64,000 nucleotides of DNA from contig NW_006768819.1 in NCBI RefSeq assembly GCF_000204055.1, forward strand, positions 414,120 through 478,119. The letters run 5' to 3'. Made by a program: the position numbers and the translations under genes. The notes below the pieces were generated by a model, which was not told the origin of the DNA, did not search any database, and was given only the letters and a program-made list of their open reading frames with translations. The stretch comes from Melampsora larici-populina 98AG31. Lineage: Eukaryota > Basidiomycota > Pucciniomycetes > Pucciniales > Melampsoraceae. This document shows, piece by piece, positions 12,936 to 22,300 of this stretch; within the stretch, counting starts at the first letter, position 1; each line of letters starts with the position of its first letter.

Positions 12936-13466
12936 CTTTTATTGATCCTTTTGGCCTATTATTTTTTCTTGACTGTCTTTATCAAGAGTTTGTTTTTCGC
13001 TTCCTATGCGTGATTTCTACTTCTACTTTTGATTGCTCATTTCCTTTTTCTCGACTGTCTCTAGAAAACTTATTCAAAAAAATACCTTACCTTTTCTTGT
13101 CTGTCTTTACCGAGTTTTTCTTGAATCATCATTACTTAAAGCTGTTTTTCGCCTTTGATTGAACATGCTGACTCCTCAGACAGCCGAGTCATACACTTTT
13201 ACCCGGGGGTCCCCGCGGGTAGGGTTATTATTCCAAGGTTGACCCCTGACCCTAGGGTACCTGTTGAAATCTCCAATCGACGAAACATGAAGAGGGTCAG
13301 TATACAGTATGGAAATGTGTTCTGTTAAAGTTGTGAGAAAGTGATGTTTGTGTTTTAAGAAAGAGTGCTCGTTTTAGTTTTTGAGAGAAGATGTTCAGTT
13401 CAATTACCCCAATCAAAATTATGAAGACGAATCAAGAGATACTTATATGATTCCTGTTTTCCCAAT

Positions 13467-14054
13467 CTTACTTCTCTTTCCCATCTTTGGAAAGAGAAGT
13501 AAGTCATTTTTCCTTTTTCGTTTCACTATGTTATCAGGTTGTTGAACTGTTATAATTCCGTTAGACTTTTGCTCTTTTAGCCACCCAGAGATCCTATCGC
13601 ATTCGATAAATAAAACTAATCACGTCTATCTTGAAATCTGTACCTTCCTTTCAGGTAGATCAAATATTATTAGATTTCTTTTCTATTTCTTTTTGACTGA
13701 TCTTTTCTGTTGTTCAATGTCTTAGGTCAGAGACTTTAGTATAGACATCTTGTAGAGGACAGTAGCTCACTCGTGCACATTGCACCTTTTATCAGGTGAA
13801 TAAAATCTATCTTTGGAAAGAGAAACTTTTGCTCTTTTAGCCACCCAGAGATCCTATCGCATTCGATAGATAAAACTAATCACGTCTATCTTGAAATCTG
13901 TACCTTCCTTTCAGGTCAGAGACTTTAGTATAGACATCTTGTAGAGGACAGTAGCTCACTCGTGCACATTGCACCTTTTATCAGGTCAGAGACTTTAGTA
14001 TAGACATCTTGTAGAGGACAGTAGCTCACTCGTGCACATTGCACCTTTTATCAG
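13467..14054 (+). other. Non-coding W-i-X-i-Y / spliced-copy repeat module inside the hAT element
   Basis: Parts in order: hairpin W (perfect 15-bp stem 13467-13481 / 13489-13503, loop 7) that pairs its own 5' splice site; intron-like 13499-13564 (GTAAGT...TTAG); X1 13565-13654; intron-like 13655-13725 (GTAGAT...TTAG); Y1 13726-13795; spacer beginning GTGAAT; the last 16 bases of W (13809-13824) fused directly to X2 (13825-13914), fused directly to Y2 (13915-13984); then Y3 (13985-14054). X1/X2 differ at one base; the Y copies appear identical. So the second copy lacks both introns exactly. No long ORF spans it. It lies 3' of the transposase stop and could be its 3' UTR or a separate RNA. Confidence 0.85.
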
Positions 14055-14260
14055 ACCGTGGTTCAAGACTCCAAATATATTCACAGTACCCTATGCATTA
14101 AGGGTCCAAAATCGCCCCCCGAACCCTAACCCGGACGGGCTCGGGGACGGGGTGCCCGCGGGGCGCCGGGGTCGGGGCTCAGGTTGAGCTATGTATTCTC
14201 CAATCTGCTGAACCACTGGATACCAATATCCCTGTGACATACAATATGGTTTTGCAGGCT

Positions 14261-14770
14261 TGTTGACAACTCTACTGTAACTTAAAGGTTCCGTTGACGA
14301 GGAATCTTCACTGGGATCACAAGGTAGCTTGAGGCTTCAAACTACCTATAACATGTCTATAAATTCCCCCCAAACAATCTAGCTCCGTGGGAGATAATAA
14401 CGCACAAGAAAGCTGTACGTAGAAGTCAGCACTCTATTGTGTATGATGAACGATAAAAAGAGTGATATGTGAAGGACAGTGTTAGAGAGAAGAATGAAAA
14501 GAATCAACATGTATTTCATATAGAACTAGTACTAACCTGTACGTAGAAGTCAGCACTCTATTGTGTATGATGAAAGATAGATAGAATGATATGCAAAGGA
14601 CAGTGTTTGAGAGAAGAATGAAAAGAATCAACACCCAAACAACAACAGGCTATGGAGAACACGAGATTATATATGAAATAGTACAAGTATCTAATTAAGT
14701 ATAAGCATATAATGAATTTGATAATGTGAGTAATGTGATTTAAAATACGTAGGAGTATGTAATGTCAACA
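14261..14770 (-). repeat. 3' LTR of the minus-strand Copia element
   Basis: 510 bp bounded by TGTTGACA ... TGTCAACA (short inverted ends, 5'-TG...CA-3'). It lies directly beyond the end of the minus-strand pol remains and next to a purine-rich tract. It contains a tandem repeat (14413 and 14537 starts, 124-bp step) whose unit, read on the minus strand, ends CGTACAG and is followed by GTTAGT. The matching 5' LTR was not found at the other end of the element. Confidence 0.7.
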
Positions 14771-14784
14771 GGCCCCCCTGCTCC
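14771..14784 (-). other. Polypurine tract of the Copia element
   Basis: On the minus strand GGAGCAGGGGGGCC sits immediately before the TG that opens the LTR. A purine run in this place primes plus-strand synthesis in LTR retrotransposons. It supports the LTR boundary at 14770. Confidence 0.7.
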
Positions 14785-15308
14785 AAGCATTTCTGAACAA
14801 TGATTGATTAAAGTAATCCTATAGTTAAAGTGTAATGAGAATGACAAATGAAAACAAAAACAAAGTGACAAATGGAAAGAAAAATTAACAAAAAATGAAA
14901 CATAAATAAAGTAGCACAGAGAAGAAAAAAAATAAGAAGAAACCACGGCGCCTCATATTGAAGTACCTGAAAGATGGAAGAGATGCCCAAAAACAATTGT
15001 GTGCTCACAGCGTGGCCTAGGTGATGCTTTGACAAATTTGGATAGTAGATGACCCTGGCGGTGCATACTTTGGGAGGAACGTACTTTGACTCTGTGAGTT
15101 CGTCGAGACTCAGGCTCCCAACCAATTCCCGACAGTGGTCAATCACCAACTTGTTTGCTGCCTTGGTGAGGTAATCAGCTGGCATCGATTTGGTGTTGAT
15201 TTGAGTTGGCCGAATAATTTTGTTGTTGACAAGTTCCCTTATGTAGTGATGTCGAACGTCAATGTGCTTTGACCGCGAGTTCACAGCAGCCTCTTGCTAG
15301 AAAGACTG

Positions 15309-16385
15309 TGTCAACCTGAGAGGCTTTTGCGGAGCAAAACCTCCAAGGTATGCACAAAATACCTAAAAACACCTAACAAAACTAATAAAAATAATTACAA
15401 CTCTATCACTCAGTTTCAAGAGTGTAAAAAGAATAACTCGTTCAGTCAAGAACATACCCCTATCTCTTACCAAGGGTCTAGACAACAGTCCCTTGGTCAA
15501 AAGAACCTTTTCTTGTATTACATCAAATACATGAAGTCATTGTAAAAAATAACTAGAACTCGTACCAGAACAAAACCAATCTGGTACGAGTTCAACAATT
15601 ATACATTGAAAACCCTACTCAGGATCTCGTAACCAAAATAACCCAACCAGGCAAGAGAAACAGGAAAAGGGCTGTTTCGTTACGAACCAGTATTAGAATC
15701 TAATCTACTTACCAAGGCTTTCGAAAAACAAAGCAGGGTTTAAATGACATCATAAAGAAAGTTCACGTATTTGGTATATAAAGAACTCATACCATCTAAG
15801 AGTAAGAAGATGAATCCTTATCACAAACCTTTACTACAAATCCACCTTTTTAGAAACTCTTTTTCTTTTCGAAAAACCTTTTTAGAATAAAAACCTTTTC
15901 TTTTTTTCAAAAACTGCTCTTAGATTGATACTTTTACTTGAATTCTTATCAGAACTAGAATCCTATTTTAAATATCCCTTCTCAGACCAGTTTCCCGTTT
16001 TCTTTTACTATCTTTCTTTCTTAAGTCGAAAGTGTTACAGATTGTTTGGCTCAAATAGCCAATCCGACTAAAGTCTTTTGCAACAATCCCCTTTTTGATT
16101 CAACTATAATCAACCACCACTGAAGTGTGGCCTGAAGCACAGATTGCTACATTTAGCTTTCGCTTTGGAAGACGTTTGAGTGAACAGCACCTCAATCAGT
16201 AACTGGCAGCGGTGAACATTCCGCACCAAAGACAACTGTAGAAACCAACTACAGTTCCTTCTAACTTGCTAAGAATCGAAAACCAAACCTCGAATAAGAA
16301 TCTCTTTAGATCTTATCACTTCAAGGTCTACATTTAGTAAGTAAATTCATCCTAGTCTACACCCTTTAGTAGTCTCAGGCTGACA
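15309..16385. mobile_element. Solo LTR with 5-bp target duplication
   Basis: 1077 bp, starts TGTCAACC and ends GGCTGACA (TGTCA/TGACA inverted ends). The same five bases, GACTG, flank both sides (15304-15308 and 16386-16390). It interrupts the RNase H part of the minus-strand Copia pol between the NNNGAVCQ and AAVNSRSKHID segments. It shares ends and several internal blocks (AACTGGCAGCGG, CCGCACCAAAGACA, CTACATTTAGTAAGTA) with the copy at 34113-35053. It contains no coding domain, so it is the residue of LTR-LTR recombination. The internal region of its parent element is not in the window. Confidence 0.93.
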
Positions 16386-17306
16386 GACTGCCCCGTTGTT
16401 GTTGTTGAAAAGAGATGAGGGAGGTAATTTGATATCGGTAGGCAGTGGTGTTGAGTGACTGAGAATGTATACCAGTTTTTGAAACCATACCACATGCTTG
16501 CTGCAATCAGCCATAGCCATGTACTCGGCCTTGGTGGTGGACAAAGCAACACTCTTCTGACAATGTGTCCTCCAACAGACAGTGGAACCACCAAGGGTGA
16601 TGGTGTAACCAGTGACGGAACACCGTGTGGTAGCATCATTTGCATAATCAGCATCTGTGTAAGCCTCAAGAACATGACTTTCAGTTGATGATTTCCGAAA
16701 GACTATACCCCTGTCAACATTGCCTTTGATGTATCAAAGAAGGTGTTTGACAGCAATGTTCTGGTCATTTACGTAGCTGGATGAGAACTGTGGTAGACAC
16801 AAAACCACGTGACTAATATCCGGCCTGGTGTTGACCGCTGCATGGTTCAAGCTGCCATTGATTTCTAAGTATGGGAGCCCACGGTGTGTAGCATGTTCTT
16901 CTGGGGAAGCTGCCACAAGATTGGCGGATGGAGTCATTGGAGTGAGTACAGGCTTAGCATCTGACATACCAAATTTCTCTAGGACATCAGTGAGATAGTT
17001 TTCTTGAGATAGGTGAATGGTCCTAGCAGCCCTATTCCTGGTGATGCAAACACCCAGATGCTCAGTCGGATTATGATGCCATTTGATGTCATACAGTTTG
17101 CAAAGTGATTCCCGAACCGTTTTGAGAAGATTGACATTGTTTGAAATGACGGATCCATCATCAACATGCATGTGGATGTGCACAAATGACTTTCCTACCC
17201 AACAAGAATACCGCAAGTCTTCAACTTCAAAGGAATGAAGTCCAATTGAGGCGTATTTTTGCTTCAAGGTGGCATTGAACTGTTGATGTGCTTGTTGTTC
17301 ACCATA

Positions 17307-18791
17307 TACAGTCAAACCCTTCTAAAGCTGTACCCCTCTAAAGCCTTAACCCGTCTATAGGCATGGTTTTTTGGTTCTCCCAAGTTGGGAGGGGCCAAAA
17401 TTCAATAAAATCCCATAGTTTCTGCCTAACGCATTAACCCATACCCAGAATTCAGAAAAAGGCCTATCTTTTCAATGCAAAGCCATAGAAAAGTGGTCAG
17501 TAGAGAGGTAGGAATTCTTAAATTCTTGCTCTTGAGTATTGTTGCACCAATTAGATACATACCATGACTGATCAAGAAGACAGTTTTGTTAAGATATTCT
17601 ATCTTGGTTAGAGGGTCAAAGATCATTTCCTGTTTTGGGATCTTGAGGAGGTTGGAACAATGTGATGGTTAGAATAGTGAGTAATGTGATATTGGTAAAT
17701 TAGCGATGCAATGCAGTGTTTTAGTGGAAAAGCAGTTGGGTGAACAAAGGGGTAATGGTAGATTTGAATCAAGGGGTGTTAGAATTTTCTTTTGGGATAT
17801 CAGTTCTCTTTTGTAATTTCTCTTTCCTCCCTTTTTCTGATTCTTTTCATGTCGAAAAGAATCAGTGAGTTTCTCTCTCAACTTCATCCTAAGTTTGTTC
17901 CTATCTCAATACTAACATTTCACTATCAAACTTAGAACTATTTTCATTTCATTTGTGTTCAAACTCCTTACATGTGCTCTTCCATTTACTTCGAGCTCGC
18001 AGGTAGTGACAGATTTCTTTTGATCATCTTATATTGAGTTTTCTCATCTTAACCGTTTTCTTTTCAATTGTTTTCTTGTGGTTGTTTGATAGGTTGGTCT
18101 CTTAGTTCTTGATTTAGACTGTTGTGAAGCTGTAGTCTAATCAAGACACTGTGCACTCAGGTTAGTGGGTGTCAACAAGAATCAAACTATTTTCATTTCA
18201 TTTGTGTTCAAACTCCTTACGTGTGCTCTTCCATTTACTTCGAGCTCGCAGGTTGGTCTCTTAGTTCTCGATTTAGACTGTTGTGAAGCTGTAGTCTAAT
18301 CAAGACACTGTGCCCTCAGCTTGGTCTCTTAGTTCTTGATTTAGACTGTTGTGAAGCTGTAGTCTAATCAAGACACTGTGCCCTCAGTGATTTCTTCCCA
18401 TACTGCAGCATTCACTTGTGAAAGTCTCTACGAGTTTCTCTGAGAATCTTTTAAGTTTACCACCACCAGAGCACTATGGCATAGTAAGCATACTGTTTGA
18501 CAATGCAAATTCACCTTACATCACACAAATTGGGAATCAAATCTATGTTGTTGTCTCTTCCTGCTCAGACAACCCTCTAAAGCCATGTTGTTCATGTCTT
18601 TAGAGGGATATTCTTGATGGCTGTAGAGAGACCACCCCGTAAAGCCATGTCTTTCATGCCTTTAGCGGGATCTCAATGTATAGCTATGAATGTATGCCTA
18701 TAGAGGGGTTGCCCAACAAAGACATAACCCCTCTATAGCCATAGGTTCGCCTTTCCACCGCGGGGTATGGCTTTAGAAGGGCTTGACTGTA
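17307..18791. mobile_element. TA-flanked TIR element (Tc1/mariner or pogo-like), non-autonomous
   Basis: 1485 bp with ends TACAGTCAAACCCTTCTAAA and its near-inverse TTTAGAAGGGCTTGACTGTA, so TA is duplicated. It lies inside the RT domain of the Copia remains; joining the flanks restores LNAAVYGEQQAHQQF. Both ends hold repeated CTCTAAAGCC / GGCTATAGAGGGG-type subterminal words, densest at 18570-18790. Only short unrelated ORFs are present and no transposase. Its middle carries the W-X-Y module at 17837-18387. The terminal CAGTCAA is shared with the element at 3449-4129, so the two may be mobilised by the same enzyme family. Confidence 0.9.
17837..18387 (+). other. Non-coding W-i-X-i-Y / spliced-copy repeat module inside the TA element
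   Basis: Hairpin W (perfect 12-bp stem 17837-17848 / 17854-17865, 5-nt loop) ends at a 5' splice site. Then: intron-like 17865-17935 (GTGAGT...TACTAAC...CTTAG), X1 17936-18002, intron-like 18003-18092 (GTAGTG...GATAG), Y1 18093-18160, spacer starting GTTAGT, last 8 bases of W (18177-18184) fused to X2 (18185-18251), fused to Y2 (18252-18319), then Y3 (18320-18387). The second copy lacks both introns exactly. X copies differ at one base, Y copies at one to three. Same order as the hAT module but no sequence similarity that I can see. Confidence 0.85.
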
Positions 18792-18887
18792 CCGCTGCAT
18801 TGAGTACAAGAATGTCACCCGAGCCGTCATTGAATCCCCGTAGTTGGCATGTATGAACAGGAATATCATTAGATCTGGTGACAACGT

Positions 18888-19250
18888 CCGAACCAATCCG
18901 GCCTGGATGTTGGTATCGGATTGGTTTCGTGTCGCCAACCCAACACCAAATCATTGGTTTTCCTCATGTCGGTTCAGCCAACCCGATATGAGGAGTGAGG
19001 ATTTCCCATATCGGGTATCGGCGACACGATATAGGATGGAGGCAATTCCTGGCAATTCGCCTTTTTCTTACTTGAAAAGCCTTGCAACCAATCTTTAACT
19101 ATGGTATCGGCTCGTATCGCTTCAGCGACACAATATGGCCGACTGGTTTTTTTCGCCCTCATATCGTATTGGGTATCGGTCTGAACATGTGGGTTGGCTG
19201 ATACGACATGGAAAACCTCCAAAAAGTCGTATCGTGTCGGATTGGTTCGG
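18888..19250. mobile_element. Small TIR element (MITE) inside Copia RT
   Basis: Perfect 13-bp inverted ends (CCGAACCAATCCG ... CGGATTGGTTCGG) bound 363 bp. Removing it rejoins the pol reading FDIKTAFLTGSA ... VVTRSNDIPVHTCQ. Inside are many short inverted words (ATATCGGGTATCGG, GATACGAC, CCAACCCG). A clear target duplication was not found, so the exact edges may be off by a few bases. Confidence 0.75.
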
Positions 19251-20585
19251 GCGCTGCCGGTGAGGAAAGCAGTCTTGATGTCGAACGTTTCAAATTCAAG
19301 ATCATCGGAAGCAGCAACAGCACAGATAGCGTATAGCGACTCCTTCACACCAACAGATGCATAAGTTTTAGTGAAATCAATTCCTTGAATTTGCTTGTTA
19401 CCTAGAATGACCCATCTAGCCTTGTAAGCGGTGATTTCGCCGAGGTGTTGCGTTTTCGTTTTAGTCTCCACATACCACCTACAACGTTCATCTCTTTTGT
19501 CCGCTTGACCAGTCTTCCAACTCGATGTTGAACAAAAGATGAGTATTCTTCCTGCATAGCCTCCATCCAACGATCTTTATCCTCACCTTTCATTGCTTGT
19601 TCATAGGTTGGATTGTCGGGATCATGCTTCCCAGAAACGACCACAGTGTAAGTCTTGGAATTACCAAGTCAGACAACAGGTTTGATAGTCCGTGATGGTT
19701 GGAGTTTTAAAGTCTTTAGTGCAGGTGATTTGATTGGTGAGTTGGAGATATTGTTGGTAATTGTCGGCGGGTTGGTGGGAATATTGGCAGACAGACCATT
19801 ATCAATCGATGGAATTTCTTCGGCATTAGGAAACCACCAGTCTTCTATAGAATCAGATGAGTCGATTGGTGTTTCATCTCGTTGTTGATGGCTAAGAGGA
19901 AACAGTGACTCAATGAAAGTTACATCTCTGATATCATGACGTGTCTGTTGGATGGATAGTATAGACGATATGCTTTTGCCGCAACCTCATAACCCACAAG
20001 TACCTTACACATCACATTCAGATCCAGCTTCTTTCTATCCTCACAATGTACATGTGCGTATGCAGCACAACCAATTACCCTCAAAAAAGACAAGTCAGCC
20101 AAATGTTCTCCACCATCAGCAATACTCTTCATCCATGTGTTGATGGGAGCATCGTTTGTGACAGAAGATGGCGATAGATTGAGAATGTAAGAAGTTGCCA
20201 TAACAACCTCACCCCATAGATGAGCTGGTAGGTTAGCATGAATCATTTGGGCACGAGTCTTCTCCATGATTGTTTGATTGAACCTCTCAGCAACTCTAGA
20301 TCCTCTTCTTTCAACACGGCTCTATTAGTGTTATGTGGTAAAATAGTAAAATATAAAAACACATTTTGATAACTCGCTTCACATCCGTCTAGACAAATGC
20401 AGTGTAGCATGGTTCCCTGCCGGGGCAAATTCAAACACCAAACCTGGGAGCACGAATAGTAAGACACCCTTTCTGATGTGTCTGTCTGTAGCTTCAAAGA
20501 ACCTCATTGAGTGCTGAAGCTCCTCACATCCCGTGGTCTTTTCTACACCAGTTTGTATAGACAGAAATAATGCTTTCACCTGCAA

Positions 20586-21927
20586 AACAGTTGAAGCATT
20601 TGAAGATATGCAACAACGGGCACCCAGTCAAGTTCTTTCCATGTAGCACAGAACGTTCTGTATAGTGAAACCTTCATTGGGTTTTGCTTTGCTATATTTT
20701 ATTTTTTAACGACAATCAAAGGCTGATTGTGTTACATCTTGATCATCAAAAGCGGGTACCGATTGTACTAAAGATGGCGGAAAGATAAAGGACACAATCT
20801 GTCCTGGAGGTTATCAGCGCTATGGGGCAGTGTGTAAGTCAGGCTTCTCAAAAGCTCAAACCTCATGATCTTCTACCCATACAACTTCTTTCGGGTTATC
20901 TTTACTTACATATATGTCTATCAACAGTCGAGTGCTACCAAAAATTTGCTACCAAAGAGTCGGTTCAATGCCAAAACGCGCAAGTTATGCGTGTGTTGAT
21001 AATTCTATCTTTCAAAAAACTTACCCTCCCCATCTATGAGATATGACCGCAATGCGACTGACACTTGTTTTGTATCCCGTTTTGTTGACTAAAGTTGGTA
21101 ATAATTGCAAATGATTAGCCAAATCTTCTCTTCCAATACCTCTATCCGGTTTGGCCTCTGTTTTGAAATCCATTCCCTCTGCAACAGAACACAATTTTCT
21201 TGCCCTGGCAGTGGAAAGGCATGGGAAATCCAAAATTCCTTACATACATGGTTTATCTTTTCTTGTCTTGCAAACAAATAACCCACTGTACATTCCTCTC
21301 CAGGTTGTCACTGTATTTGTATTTTCTTTGAACATATCATCTGGTCCACTTCCTTCCATCTCCTGACATGATCTACATAAATTTCTCATACATTGTACAT
21401 CCTCAAAGTATCATCTTGATCTTGAGCTTTCACAATCTCCATTTGGCTGTAGCACGTTGACATACACACCAAGGGTTGTGTAATCAAATAATGATGAATC
21501 TTTGCTCCTATTGTGAAACTGAGAGTTCTTTGTATACAAAGGAGCTGTTTTGCAAATGCCTGCTAAATTTTTTGCCAGTTGTCTCTAGCATCAACTTGAC
21601 TGCACCTGATGTGTGTGCTGGCCACGGAGTGGCTATGTCAAATCTTACTGACTGATGATAAAAGGATGTTCTTGCCACTAACCATGAAAGCTGAACAACA
21701 ATCATAAGGGGTTTAGCAAATGTATTGCAAAAGATTTACAGATGAATGGTCACAAGGACACATGATTGTCATTGGAGGACCATCTTCCTTCCATATTGCT
21801 TTGCTTTGTGAAAGGAAAAAAAACCAGTTTGCAGAAGAGAAAGTTTTGAAAAAATAAACCAACTGTTGTTAGAATGACTTTATCTTTTCAATGAGTATGT
21901 GTACAACATGGTGGCAAATACATACCC
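20586..21927. other. No gene seen
   Basis: Beyond the recognisable end of the Copia integrase. Expected gag/5' LTR sequence is missing or unrecognisable. Only short frames without family motifs are present. Confidence 0.4.
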
Positions 21928-22300
21928 TTCCAGCATTAAAGAGGTTCCTGGATGGGAAAGTGGGTACCAGATTCCCCTTCTGCTACTGTTGAACAGCCCC
22001 ATAAATTATTCCCGAGTAGCCATTGTAATATATGCAGTCAAGTTTTCAAGATGCTTGTCTCAATCTCAACAAAATTACAGCATGTATCACATGTAACTTT
22101 CTGATCCAGATGAACAGATAAGTGAGCTGATCTGTATGTAGCCAATAGCTAGTAATTTACTCAGATGTTTGCACATGTGTAGCATATGCTTGATGGCTCA
22201 GTTGCACAGTGCAAGATGGTCTCATGACATGACCTACTCTCAATCATGTTCCCAGCCTAGGTTGCTTTCCCACCCGGGAACCTATTTAATGCTGGTGGTG
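21928..22300 (-). mobile_element. MITE-like element, copy A (inverted relative to copy B at 37.0 kb)
   Basis: Ends TTCCAGCATTAAAGAGGTTC on the left and CCTATTTAATGCTGGTGG on the right are inverted copies, each followed inward by a CCCGGG/TGGGAA-type segment. The interior aligns with the reverse complement of copy B: CAGATGAACAGATAAGTGAGC, ACTCAGATGTTTGCACATGT and GCAAGATGGTCTCATGACA have counterparts there. No coding potential. Boundaries are within a few bases. Confidence 0.7.

Larger units (their letters stand above)
10034..14187 (+). mobile_element. hAT-superfamily DNA transposon, nearly full length
   Basis: The 4154-bp element is bounded by 14-bp perfect inverted ends (TCAACCTGAGCCCC ... 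GGGGCTCAGGTTGA). It is flanked on both sides by the same 8 bases, GCTATGTA (10026-10033 and 14188-14195), the 8-bp target duplication typical of hAT. Subterminal regions are GC-rich, with repeated CCGAACCCTAC words on the left (about 10100-10140) and related words on the right. Inside are a transposase gene (10520-12935) and an unusual non-coding repeat module (13467-14054). The exact TSD and TIRs imply a fairly recent insertion. Confidence 0.95.
14808..20585 (-). pseudogene. Degraded Ty1/Copia pol, interrupted by three insertions
   Basis: Read downward from 20.6 kb. Integrase remains come first (HATLHLSRRM, then MIHANLPAHLWGEVVMATSY and INTWM.....VIGCAAYAHV). Then the RT start (PTYEQAMKGEDKDRWMEAMQ, with a shifted frame YKARWVILGNKQIQGIDF), RT core (FETFDIKTAFLTG), VYGEQQAHQQFNATL, SFVHIHMHVDDG, the LTPMTPSANL region, and RNase H (SDADDAT-like region, TKAEYMAMADCS, NSRSKHIDVRHHYIRELV, PADYLTKAANK). 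Gag and protease are not visible. Frameshifts and stops are frequent. It is split by the solo LTR 15309-16385 (inside RNase H), the TA element 17307-18791 and the TIR element 18888-19250 (both inside RT). Flanks of each insertion rejoin in pol homology. Confidence 0.85.

Noticed and set aside
13568..14054. CRISPR-like array of direct repeats
   Set aside because: Eukaryotic DNA; units are adjacent or intron-separated, without regular unique spacers.
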